In this document: positions 23,760 through 31,511 of the stretch, piece after piece
Position numbering within the stretch: position 1 is the stretch's first letter
How the letters are laid out: every line of letters starts with the position of its first letter
DNA from: Bacillota bacterium
GTDB taxonomy: Bacteria; Bacillota; Sulfobacillia; Sulfobacillales; JAIMBI01
DNA length: 33,017 nt
Assembly (NCBI GenBank): GCA_021846565.1
Contig: JAJZWS010000033.1
Location: forward strand, 1-33,017
Direction: 5' to 3'
Made by a program: the position numbers and the translations under genes
The notes under the pieces: model-generated
Databases searched by the model: none
What the model was told of the DNA's origin: nothing
Seen by the model: the letters and a program-made list of their open reading frames with translations, nothing else

Positions 23760-24310
23760 GCGAGTTCGACGACGAAGAAGACCGCCAGATCATGAGCCCG
23801 GCTGAGCAGCGGGCCTTGGACAGGCTGTTGCACCACTTCATCGACCAGCTGTTCACGGATTTCTTAGGGGCCTTTGGCGACGGCGACGGGCTCATCGAGG
23901 GGACCCTGCTGCATCGTTTGCTGCCACCGCGCTACGAAGCGCTGTATACCGAACCGTTCGTGCGAAAGATTTTGGTCGCCGCCATCGTCTTGACCGACCG
24001 GGTGGTGCACTGGGACAAGGGAGGCACGGAATGTACGGCAGAGGACTTGGCGTGGGGGGCCTTTCTCTGGTGGGCGCCTCTACACGCGGAGACCTTTCAT
24101 ATAGACATTGATTATGATAGACTTACGTATATATTGGATGAAATAGATGGAATACTAGTTGAAGACGACGAATACCAGGCGTTATTCGTTGACACATACG
24201 ATTGGATGCGAGCCGAGGATCCGGACGAAGAACCGGATCCACGCACTGACTGGTTCACGCCATATTATGGGCGGGTGCATGTGTATCTCCGCGGGTCGCC
24301 CGACCTTTAG
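23756..24310 (+). CDS. Unrecognised acidic protein coupled to the SbcC-like gene
   Basis: The 184-residue protein is strongly acidic (SEFDDEEDRQIM at the start, EDPDEEPDP near the end), with a helical middle and aromatic-rich stretches (WGAFLWWAPL). No family is recognised. It overlaps the ATPase stop by ATGA, so it is probably made in proportion to the ATPase and may be a third subunit or DNA-mimic-like modulator of the nuclease; this is inference from position. Codons in 24098-24170 are unusually AT-rich (many ATA, TTA, GAT, TAT) compared with the rest of the gene, in a region coding for IDIDYDRLTYILDEIDGI. The reading frame stays open across this patch. Confidence 0.72.
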   Translation: MSEFDDEEDRQIMSPAEQRALDRLLHHFIDQLFTDFLGAFGDGDGLIEGTLLHRLLPPRYEALYTEPFVRKILVAAIVLTDRVVHWDKGGTECTAEDLAWGAFLWWAPLHAETFHIDIDYDRLTYILDEIDGILVEDDEYQALFVDTYDWMRAEDPDEEPDPRTDWFTPYYGRVHVYLRGSPDL

Positions 24311-24332
24311 GCGGACACCGGCGCCTGACCTG

Positions 24333-24354
24333 CTGGCCGGCCGCTATCGGCCAG
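24333..24354. terminator. 7-bp hairpin between convergent genes
   Basis: CTGGCCG (24333-24339) pairs with CGGCCAG (24348-24354) around 8 nt. It lies between the acidic protein (stop 24310) and the hydrolase, whose stop at 24344 it overlaps. Bidirectional termination is plausible; no T-run. Confidence 0.4.
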
Positions 24355-25000
24355 TTGGGTCGTCTGCGGCAAACGCCAGCACCAGTTGGGTGAGGGCGGA
24401 CTGGTGGGGCCCGCTCCACAGATTCTGCGCGTGAGCGTTTCCCGTGAAGACGTGAAGGGTTTTGGGTTCAGGAAGCTCGTGGGCATACGTCTGCAACGCC
24501 GGTGCCATGGCTTCGTCCGCCGACCACACGACCAGCTTCGGCATCGTTAAGGCTGGGACCAATTCGGCCGGAATGGGTACGGGGGACCAGCCGATGAGGC
24601 GCCCAAACAAGTCTGGCTCGCGGGTTGCAGCCCGAAAGACGGCCCCGCCACCCATGGAGGCGCCCAGCGCGATGGTGGGGTGCCCGGTGTGCTGGCGGAG
24701 CCAGGACGCCGCGGCCAACACGTCGTCGTCGCGCGCGTCGGGGCCGGCGGACCCAGCCGTCGAGGCGTGATAGCCTCGGAAGTTAATCCGCAACACCCCA
24801 TGTCCCGCCTCGTGGGCCAAGTCGCCAAACTGCCGAAAGCTTTCGGCGTCGAAGGCACGGCCATGGGCCAACAGGAAGGGCGTTTTCCCCCCGGCCCGCC
24901 AGAACGCCTGTATTTGGCCCCCGTCGCGGGCCGTGATGCGCAACTCCTCCCACCCATCGCGTGCGTCTCGAGACGCTGGTTCAGCCTTGGGTTCCTGCAC
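24344..25000 (-). CDS. Alpha/beta hydrolase
   Basis: The 218-residue alpha/beta-hydrolase has the nucleophile elbow GASMGGG (S115), a candidate acid D162 (VWSADEAMAP) and histidine H190 (TGNAHAQN), a complete catalytic triad in the right order. Other blocks are LLAHGRAFDAESF and RINFRGYHAST, similar to small serine esterases or dienelactone-hydrolase-like proteins. There is no signal peptide. The GTG at 25000 is chosen for GGGAGG with about 9-nt spacing; an upstream in-frame start would add 16 residues. The 290-base gap to the next gene (25001-25289) has no gene or clear promoter. Confidence 0.85.
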   Translation of the reverse strand: MQEPKAEPASRDARDGWEELRITARDGGQIQAFWRAGGKTPFLLAHGRAFDAESFRQFGDLAHEAGHGVLRINFRGYHASTAGSAGPDARDDDVLAAASWLRQHTGHPTIALGASMGGGAVFRAATREPDLFGRLIGWSPVPIPAELVPALTMPKLVVWSADEAMAPALQTYAHELPEPKTLHVFTGNAHAQNLWSGPHQSALTQLVLAFAADDPTGR

Positions 25001-25289
25001 GACCGCATTCCTCCCACTTCTCCTGATGCCCGAGCGGGGCGCGGCCACCGGTGCCCCTTACCCCATCGATGCATTGTAATCCCTCGGGGAACCTGGCTGG
25101 GCACCAGGTGAGGCTGATGCGAAAGATGGATGGCCATCCTGGCCCCCTTTCATCGTCGAGGCTGACGGGGTTGTCGACGGGTCATGGTCATTGGCCCGTA
25201 TGAGGTTTGGTCCAACGGACGCTGACCGGGTCCGGATCCCAGGGCACACTGGACATAAGTCTATCTCCAGGACGGACGGGGGGCGCCTC

Positions 25290-26411
25290 ATGGGGCACTA
25301 TCGCATTCGGGGTGGGCGCATGGCGGTGGCCGCCGTGCTGCTGGGGGTGGCGGTGCTCGGCTGGCAGCACCTCGTGGCTCGGGGGCCCGCGGCGCCTGGG
25401 GCATTGGCCCCGACGGGGCACCACCATCAGACGAACGCGTCACCCCCGCACCACTATCGGGGGCTCGTCGGCTCGCGCACGCCGTTCAGCGGATCCATCT
25501 ACATCGCGGACGAACGAGGCAATCGTATTATCAAGGTCAATGCCCAAAAGCAGGTGCTGTGGACGGCGCATGTACCGCTGCCGGACGACGTGAACCCGAC
25601 GCCGAACGGCGGTCCCCTGATTGTGAACTCCGATGCCACCCAGGTGGTGTACGCGGTGTCGCCCACGACCGGTCAGATTGTATGGACCTATGGCCATACC
25701 GGCCACTACGGGTCTCAGCCAGGTTATCTGTACATTCCCGAGGATTCCTATGGCATGCCCGGGCAGCGGGTCCTGATCACGGACCCCGGCAACGAGCGGG
25801 CCATCATGGTGAGCCGGACGACGGGCAAGATTCTCTGGCAGTATGGCCACACCGGTGTGGAAAGCACCCAGCCCGGCTATCTCTACTGGACGAACAATGC
25901 GGTGCCGCTCGCTGACGGCAACGTCCTCATCACGGATGGCGCTGCCCCTGGACAACCCCAGCAAGTGCTTGAGGTGAACCCCCAAGGTCAGCTGGTGTGG
26001 CACGTAACCCTGCCCAGCGTCATCACCTATCCCTCGGACGCCATGCCCGTGGGTCCCGGACTCTACGCGTTGGCGGACTACGCCAACCCCGGGGGCCTGT
26101 ACGTGATCAATCGCCAGGGACAGATTGTCTGGTCGTACAAGGTGACTTCGGGGTCCGGCATGCTGAATCACGCCTCGTCGATCAACCGGCTGCCGAACGG
26201 CAACTTTCTGGTCTCGGACGACCAAAACAACCGCGTGGTGGTGATCGACCCGGCGCTGGACCGCATCGTCTGGCAGTACGGCACCACCGGGGTGTCAGGG
26301 TCCGGCCCCGACCAGCTGGTTGGCAACACGGATGCCAAGGCCGTGGGAGAGCCCCTGCCGCCGTATGTGCCCTGGGAGGGTTATCTGAGTCGCGTTCCGA
26401 AGAAAAGCTGA
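25290..26411 (+). CDS. Secreted or anchored PQQ/NHL-type beta-propeller protein
   Basis: The 373-residue protein has an N-terminal basic stretch and a hydrophobic helix (MAVAAVLLGVAVLGWQHLVA), so it is exported or membrane-anchored, then a His-rich linker (GHHHQTNASPPHHYRG). The rest is repeated blades: SIYIADERGNRIIKVNAQ, then KILWQYGHTG, then NVLITDGAAPG, then QIVWSYKVTSG, then NFLVSDDQNNRVVVIDP and RIVWQYGTTG. The W-x-Y-G-x-T-G endings mark PQQ-like or NHL propellers, often seen in extracellular binding proteins with unknown ligands. The ATG at 25290 follows GGGGGGCG; an ATG at 25320 is an alternative. A strong hairpin follows the stop. Confidence 0.82.
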   Translation: MGHYRIRGGRMAVAAVLLGVAVLGWQHLVARGPAAPGALAPTGHHHQTNASPPHHYRGLVGSRTPFSGSIYIADERGNRIIKVNAQKQVLWTAHVPLPDDVNPTPNGGPLIVNSDATQVVYAVSPTTGQIVWTYGHTGHYGSQPGYLYIPEDSYGMPGQRVLITDPGNERAIMVSRTTGKILWQYGHTGVESTQPGYLYWTNNAVPLADGNVLITDGAAPGQPQQVLEVNPQGQLVWHVTLPSVITYPSDAMPVGPGLYALADYANPGGLYVINRQGQIVWSYKVTSGSGMLNHASSINRLPNGNFLVSDDQNNRVVVIDPALDRIVWQYGTTGVSGSGPDQLVGNTDAKAVGEPLPPYVPWEGYLSRVPKKS

Positions 26412-26463
26412 CCACTGCCAGCGGGGCGCCAGGGCAGCAAGCCGCTTTGGAATGACCGGTCTT

Positions 26464-26499
26464 GGACGGGGGCGCCGGCGGCTAGCCGCGCCCCCGTCC
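26464..26499 (+). terminator. 11-bp hairpin after the beta-propeller gene
   Basis: GGACGGGGGCG (26464-26474) pairs with CGCCCCCGTCC (26489-26499), and inner bases CGGC/GCCG extend the stem. It begins 52 bases after the stop. A T-run is lacking but the stem is very stable. Confidence 0.6.
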
Positions 26500-26546
26500 C
26501 CTGCGTGACCCGGGCGGTCCGTGGTGTGGGGCTTTAACAGTTCCTC

Positions 26547-26575
26547 TTGGCTTTATCTAACCGTATTCGTATAAT
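26547..26575 (+). promoter_or_regulatory. Strong sigma-70 promoter reading into tnpA
   Basis: TTGGCT (26547-26552), a 17-bp spacer and a perfect TATAAT (26570-26575). Transcription would begin near 26582, giving a leader of only about 12 bases before the GTG at 26594. Confidence 0.7.
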
Positions 26576-26593
26576 GCCACTATAAGCAAGTTA

Positions 26594-27199
26594 GTGACGA
26601 TTGCCGAGGCGGCCAAATTCCTGGGCGTCTCGAAATCCATCTTGCGCCGGTGGGAAAGAGAAGGGCGGCTGCTGCCCGATGAGCGCACTCCCGGTGGCCA
26701 AAGGCGATAGGACTTGGCCAGGCTGCGGCCCAACGCTTTTCACGCCGGGCCGGCGGCCAGAACCACCATCGCCTATGCCCGAGTATCGCGCCACGACCAG
26801 AAAGCGGATTTGGAACGGCAGGGTCGGATGCTGGAGATGTTCTGTTCCGCCAACGGGTGGTCCTTCGAAATCCTCTCGGATCTCGGATCGGGCATGAACT
26901 ATCACAAACGCGGTCTGCGGAAGCTCCTGGACCGGATCATTGCCGGGCATGTTGATCGTCTGGCCCTCACCCACAAGGACCGCCTTCTGCGTTTCGGTGC
27001 CGAATTGGTGTTTGCAATTTGTGAGATCAAGGACATCGAAGTCGTTATTATCAACAAAGGCGAGGAGCCGACGTTCGAGGAGGAACTGGCCCAGGACGTG
27101 CGGGAGATCATCACGGTCTTTTCGGCTCGACTGTACGGCAGTCGGAGCCACAAGAACAAGAAAATGCTGGAGAAACTGAGGGGGGCGATGGAAGAGTGA
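26594..27199 (+). pseudogene. tnpA: IS607 TnpA serine recombinase, interrupted by one in-frame TAG
   Basis: From GTG 26594 the frame encodes a MerR-like HTH (VTIAEAAKFLGVSKSILRRW) ending RTPGGQRR, then TAG at 26708-26710 (codon 39), then DLARLRP without frame change. The family normally reads TPGGHRRYDL here, so the TAG sits at a conserved tyrosine. After it comes the serine recombinase domain: YARVSRHDQ with the catalytic serine, LERQGRMLE, then VDRLALTHKDRLLRFG and a C-terminal basic tail. Length is normal apart from the stop. The ribosome binding site is weak, and an ATA at 26582 sits where an ATG start might once have been. It is non-functional unless TAG is read through. Confidence 0.85.
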
Positions 27200-28641
27200 C
27201 TCGAACCGTAAAGTAGCCGTCCGGCATTCTCAACACCGGCAAGTGGGCGGCGGTTCTGGCCATGGCCACGGCCTACTCCCTGCAGGAGGATGCCTTTCTC
27301 CGGGCCCTCGCCCGGACGGTCCGGTGGGGCGACCTGGACAACCCCCGCGCCTTCCGAAATCGGGACAAGGCGGCCCGGGTGAACGTCTGGACGCTGCCGG
27401 TCCACCTCTATGACCGCGCCCTCTTCGACGCCGTGGATACGATGAAACGCTGGATCCTGGCCGCCCTCGCCCAGGCGCACATCGAGGGAAAACTCTTCCG
27501 GGCCTTCGAGGGGCAACAGCGCCGGTACGCCTTCTGGCTGCTCCGGAAGTGCGTCCGGATCGGGGCGGTGCCTAGGGGTGATGCTCCGGAGCCTAGATTT
27601 GAGATGTCTCTGGCGGAGCGCCAGGCGGTGGTCCGGCGGCTGCGCCGTCTGCTCCGCAAGGCCCTGGGCAAATCACCGCGGGTGCACCGGCGCCGCTCGT
27701 TCGCACTGGACAATACGCTCTACCGCTTCTTTACGCACAAAGACCAAGCGTACCTTTCCCTTGCCAGCTTGATCCCGGGCCGGCGGATCGTCATCCCCCT
27801 CAGGGGCTGTCCCGTCCCAGCGGTCACCGGCAACGTTCGGGTGGTGATCAACCCGATCACGCATACGGTGGCCATCCATGTTCCCGTTCCGGTCCGGATC
27901 AAAACCGTGCCCGCACGCCGCGAACCTCTGGTGGTCGGCTTGGACGCCGGCGTGACCGAGGTCTTCGCCGACAGCCGGGGCCATTTCTACGGGGAGGGGT
28001 TCGGCCGCGTTTTGGACCGCCTGAGCGCACAGACCATGGCGCAGGGGGCGGCACGGAACCGCCTCCATGCGGCGGAGAAAACACTGGCCGCCTCGCCCCG
28101 GGTCGGGGAGCGGGAAAAAGCGGGCCGGATGCGGCGGTTCAACCTTGGGCGGATGAAACTGGATGCGCGCAGAGTCAAGGATCAAGCCGAGGTGACGCGT
28201 CGGATTGCCGAAGCGATGCGGGAGGTGCTGCGCTCCCGGCCGGAGGTGTTGGTGATGGAGGATCTGAGCCGGATGCGGGGCCGGACCCAAAGCCGGAACC
28301 TCTCCCGCGTGGTCTCGCGCTGGATGCGGTCAAGCCTGAAGGAACGGGCAGAGTTCCTGTCCCACGCGGGAGGTTCCCGCTTGGAGATGGTGAACGCGGC
28401 TTACACGTCCCAGGAGTGTCCGGAGTGCGGTTAGGTCCACAAGGATAACCGTCAGGGCGATCGGTTCCATTGCCAAAACTGCCATTTCACCGGCCACGCC
28501 GATACGGTGGGCGCGGTGAATGTGGGGCACCGGTATACCGATCCCGAACGGCGGGAACGAATCGCGGTCTTCACGCCGAAGGAGGGGGTGTTGAAGAGTC
28601 TCCGGGAGATTTTCGAGCGCCAGCAGGCGTTCTCCAACTGA
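27196..28641 (+). pseudogene. tnpB: IS607 TnpB RuvC-like nuclease, interrupted by two in-frame TAGs
   Basis: GTG 27196 overlaps the tnpA stop. The frame meets TAG at codon 7 (27214-27216) and TAG at codon 413 (28432-28434), and is otherwise open to TGA at 28639-28641 (482 codons). RuvC-I is VVGLDAGVTEVFADS, RuvC-II VLVMEDLSRM, and the zinc ribbon is CPECG-TAG-VHKDNRQ...HCQNC, where TnpB usually has CGYV. RuvC-III is GHADTVGAVNV. The second stop removes half the zinc ribbon and the RuvC-III aspartate. Internal ATG 27262 could restart translation but not repair the end. TnpB is an RNA-guided nuclease; this copy works only if the TAGs are suppressed. Confidence 0.85.
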
Positions 28642-29030
28642 TTTCGTGGCGGGAGGTTCCCCGCCGGAGCAAGCCAGCCACCGGACTTCTTTACCGGCCA
28701 AGGGGCAACTACCCTGGGAAATCCGCCTTGCCTCGCAAGGAGTACCAGCGTGGGGGTCGGCTTCACCCGCAAGGGGACGGGACAGGGAAGACGGTGGCGG
28801 TTGGGGGCCGGATCCCCCCTGTCGCCGGAAGGAAGCTTAGTACCGGAGAGAAGCCGCCCGGGGGCTTTCCGATGAAGGGAACGGTGACGGCTACCGGCAG
28901 GACTTCCGCGGTTGCGGTTCCCACCCTGCGGAGGGATAGCCAGATGGCTAGGAACAAAACTGCAATCTTCGGAAGAGCGAATAATTCCAGCGAAACTGGC
29001 TTATGCCCCTACGGGCAAGTTTGAGCAGGT
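28642..29030 (+). ncRNA. Candidate omegaRNA (reRNA) region at IS607 right end
   Basis: Nearly 400 non-coding bases lie between the tnpB end and the element's right end, the place where TnpB guide RNA scaffolds are encoded. Short hairpins are visible, including TGCCC-CTAC-GGGCA (29004-29017) close to the end. No conserved scaffold was recognised by eye, so exact ends are unknown. Confidence 0.4.
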
Positions 29031-29077
29031 TTCGTATAGCGGGTAGACTCAGCTTTGCGGCACCCCCCATTGCGCTG

Positions 29078-30007
29078 TTACGAGTGAGCGTCCGTCGATT
29101 TCGTGTGGCCCACCTGGGCGCCGGGAGGCGGTGGTGGCGCAGGTGCGTTGTTGAGTTGCGAGCTCCGTGTGGATGGAAATAGGTTGTACGCCATATTGGT
29201 GACCGTGGCGCTGAGACTTAAAAGCGGTTGGCTGTTCACCTGGGCCCACACGCACTGGACGCCCACGCGCACGACGGGCCCGGAGCGGCGGACCAGGCGC
29301 AGATGCACCGGCCCCACCTGCGGGCAGGTGAGCGGCCCCGCTAGCGTCGGAGCGGCCTGGAGCCCGTTGACCGCGCGGACAAAGTGGCGAATCCAGCGTG
29401 CATTGGTGACAACCGCGCGGGCTATGGGAGTTCCCCGGTGGTTCCCCAAGGTGGCATCGACCCGTACTACGTTTTGAGGCACGTACGACGCACCCGTCCG
29501 GTGGGGGAGAAGCAGGGCGGTGGTCCATAAGTTCACTAGTGTCGCGCGAGGTCCCAGGGATTCCCATGACACCGTGACCGCGCGAGGACTCGCACTTGAC
29601 GGCGCAAACGTCAGGGAGACGGTCAATGGGCCACCGTCCGGGGCAAATCCGGCCTGTCCCTGCGCCGCGCGGTCCTTGAAGCCGGCGGTCGGCATCCGTG
29701 CTTCGTACCAGCTGCGCACAGCGCTCGCTGACATCGGCACCACATATTCCGCCGACCCCGCGTAAAGCGGCCCGGCCGCCGGCCACGGGGCGACCGAACC
29801 GGGGAATACGGCATTCGACCGTGCGGATTCCGGTGGAACGGGGACGCGCATCGTGCGCCACGAGGGGTAGAGGCTGTCCACCGCCGCGGGCACCCAGAAC
29901 GGGTGAAGCGGTACGTAGACATAGCCCCCCCAGGGCGTCGTTTCCACCGCGGCTGCCATCAGCAGCGCGGCCAGGACCACCCCGATGATCCACCGCACGG
30001 CTCTCAT
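29078..30007 (-). CDS. Exported protein of unknown function
   Basis: The 309-residue protein begins MRAVRWIIGVVLAALLMAAA, a signal peptide or anchor with no lipobox cysteine. A mostly beta-strand region follows, with repeated Val/Thr-rich segments (PLTVSLTFAP, RAVTVSWES), and the C-terminus is proline-rich (NNAPAPPPPPGAQVG). Two cysteines (LTCPQVG and VQCVWAQ) about 30 residues apart may form a disulfide. No family is recognised. The ATG at 30007 is set by GAAGAAGGTG 5 bases upstream; upstream in-frame sequence is low-complexity. It lies between the IS607 right end and the formamidase gene, on the formamidase strand. Confidence 0.7.
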   Translation of the reverse strand: MRAVRWIIGVVLAALLMAAAVETTPWGGYVYVPLHPFWVPAAVDSLYPSWRTMRVPVPPESARSNAVFPGSVAPWPAAGPLYAGSAEYVVPMSASAVRSWYEARMPTAGFKDRAAQGQAGFAPDGGPLTVSLTFAPSSASPRAVTVSWESLGPRATLVNLWTTALLLPHRTGASYVPQNVVRVDATLGNHRGTPIARAVVTNARWIRHFVRAVNGLQAAPTLAGPLTCPQVGPVHLRLVRRSGPVVRVGVQCVWAQVNSQPLLSLSATVTNMAYNLFPSTRSSQLNNAPAPPPPPGAQVGHTKSTDAHS

Positions 30008-30028
30008 GTGGGCACCTTCTTCCGGCTG

Positions 30029-30048
30029 ACGGGCATGAGGATGCCCGT
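30029..30048 (-). terminator. Perfect 8-bp hairpin with GAGG loop
   Basis: ACGGGCAT (30029-30036) and ATGCCCGT (30041-30048) form a tight stem 21 bases upstream of the exported-protein start. It may be the end of the formamidase transcript or a leader hairpin of the exported protein. Confidence 0.4.
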
Positions 30049-30088
30049 GATGGGACGAACGCTTTGGAGGTCGGCAAAGTAACAGCGA

Positions 30089-30126
30089 TGGGCGGCGGCC
30101 GAGGGGGGTCAAACCGCGGCCGCCCA
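30089..30126 (-). terminator. 8-bp hairpin after the formamidase gene
   Basis: TGGGCGGC (30089-30096) pairs with GCCGCCCA (30119-30126) across a 22-nt loop, starting 52 bases beyond the formamidase stop. A plausible terminator, with a long loop. Confidence 0.35.
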
Positions 30127-30178
30127 CAGGCCCGGGTCGCGGCACCGCAGCGGATTCGTGGTCGGGTCGCCCCGTCGC

Positions 30179-31117
30179 TCACACCATCCCGCCTTGCAAG
30201 ATGTCGCGTTCCAGGTGAAGCGACACGACCCAGTGGGGTTGGTCCACAATTTCCGAGATTTTGAGGTCAGCGGCCACGCTGCACAACAGGTAAGCGTCGA
30301 CGGGGTCCAGTCCCACCGATTGGCCGAGGTGCTCGATCATGCTGCTCACGGCGTCGCGGGCGGCCTGAAACAGGTCCGGCCCAATGCCGGTGGTGGCCAC
30401 GGCCCGCCCGAAGCGCGCGGAGCGCGGATGGGTGTGCAGGACCGGAAAGCGGGGCGCCTCGCCTTTGGCAAGTCCGACGCGGAGGGTGACCACGGAACTG
30501 ATTTCGACGGCCGTCCCACACACCTCGCCGTCCCCCTGGGCGGCGTGAGTGTCACCGAGCGACAGCAGTGCGCCCGGCACCTCCACCGGAAGCACCAGGC
30601 GTGCGCCCGGTGTGACGTGCCGGACATCCATGTTTCCGCCCACGGGGCGGGGCGGCACCACAGAGTGGTCCCCGGCGGCGGCCGGTGCCACCCCGATGGT
30701 CCCGATAAACGGGGACGTCGGGATGCGAAGGCCCGGCAGAAGCTCCGCGTAAGTGCCGGTCACCCGGGAGATGCGGAGGTGCGGCTCTTGGAATTGATCG
30801 GCCAACAGGCCGAATCCCGGGATGTTGGCGGTCCATCCCCAGGCATCCACGTCCACGGCCAAAATGTCCAGCACGAGGGCGTCACCTGCCTCGGCGCCCT
30901 TGACAAACACGGGACCGGTCACGGGGTTGATGCGGCTGAAGTCCAGCTGGGCGACGTCCTCCACGGTCGAGTGGCGGTCGAGTTGGCCGCCGGAGGCGTT
31001 GTTGACCTCCAAGACGACCACCGCTCCCGGGTTCACCTCGACGGCGGGGTCAATGCGGTTGTTCCAAGCCAGGTGGGCCTTGTCACGGGTGAGATGAAAC
31101 GCTTGCCAGGGCGCCAT
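30179..31117 (-). CDS. Acetamidase/formamidase (FmdA/AmdA family)
   Basis: The 312-residue protein matches the FmdA_AmdA family, which hydrolyses formamide or short amides to ammonia and the acid. Visible blocks are VNPGAVVVLEVNNASGGQ, then INPVTGPVFVKGAEAGDAL, then IPTSPFIGTIGVAP, then GGNMDVRHVTPGARLVLPV, then LSLGDTHAAQGDGEVCGTAVE. The GDTHAAQGDGE block carries the conserved acid and histidine residues of the family. Length is typical. The ATG at 31117 is preceded by AAGGAGGAGGG; a longer in-frame start is unlikely. It is cytoplasmic, with no signal peptide. Confidence 0.93.
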   Translation of the reverse strand: MAPWQAFHLTRDKAHLAWNNRIDPAVEVNPGAVVVLEVNNASGGQLDRHSTVEDVAQLDFSRINPVTGPVFVKGAEAGDALVLDILAVDVDAWGWTANIPGFGLLADQFQEPHLRISRVTGTYAELLPGLRIPTSPFIGTIGVAPAAAGDHSVVPPRPVGGNMDVRHVTPGARLVLPVEVPGALLSLGDTHAAQGDGEVCGTAVEISSVVTLRVGLAKGEAPRFPVLHTHPRSARFGRAVATTGIGPDLFQAARDAVSSMIEHLGQSVGLDPVDAYLLCSVAADLKISEIVDQPHWVVSLHLERDILQGGMV

Positions 31118-31143
31118 GGTCCCTCCTCCTTGTATATCAATCG

Positions 31144-31161
31144 TGAGAGATGTGTCTCTCA
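31144..31161. promoter_or_regulatory. Perfect 7-bp inverted repeat upstream of formamidase
   Basis: TGAGAGA-TGTG-TCTCTCA lies 27 bases upstream of the formamidase ATG, at the place expected for an operator over the promoter. It also abuts the presumed left end of the IS110 element, so it may instead relate to that insertion. Confidence 0.4.
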
Positions 31162-31189
31162 ACCGTCGACCTGGACCGAAACCCTGGGA

Positions 31190-31511
31190 ACCGGTGGGCG
31201 CGGAGCTGACCGTTGTCGAGGACGGGATCCAGGAGATCGGAGGAGCTGCGCCGAAGGGGATGGAGACGTCCGATCGAGGGACAGGCTAAGTCCTCCTTGC
31301 GCCTGAGCGCTGCCGAAGAATGCCGCCGCGCCCCGGTCCGCCCATCGCTGACCCCCACGGTGCGCCCGGCGCCGCGGACTGCGGGAGCAGCAGCCCGCAG
31401 AACGCCCCGCGACGCTGCCGAAGCGCTAATCGGACAGCAAGGCGGCGAATAGCCGACCGGGCGGCGAGGCTCCCCGATCACGGACGGTCGCCCAGAAAGG
31501 AGGTGATTCAG
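31190..31511 (+). ncRNA. Candidate bridge RNA region of the IS110 element
   Basis: IS110-group elements encode their bridge RNA in the non-coding segment before the transposase. This 320-base segment is GC-rich and structured, for example CTGCGGG (31379-31385) pairing with CCCGCAG (31394-31400). Target- and donor-binding loops were not identified. Several open frames here look like shadows and lack ribosome binding sites. Confidence 0.4.

Larger units (their letters stand above)
26540..29040 (+). mobile_element. IS607-family element (serine recombinase tnpA + tnpB), approximate ends
   Basis: The element carries a MerR-like HTH/serine recombinase gene overlapping a TnpB gene, the defining arrangement of IS607. 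The ends are approximate: an 8-bp motif TTCGTATA occurs at 26566-26573 near the left end and again at 29031-29038 near the right end. Both genes carry in-frame TAG codons. The flanking sequence is ordinary host-like DNA. Confidence 0.8.
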
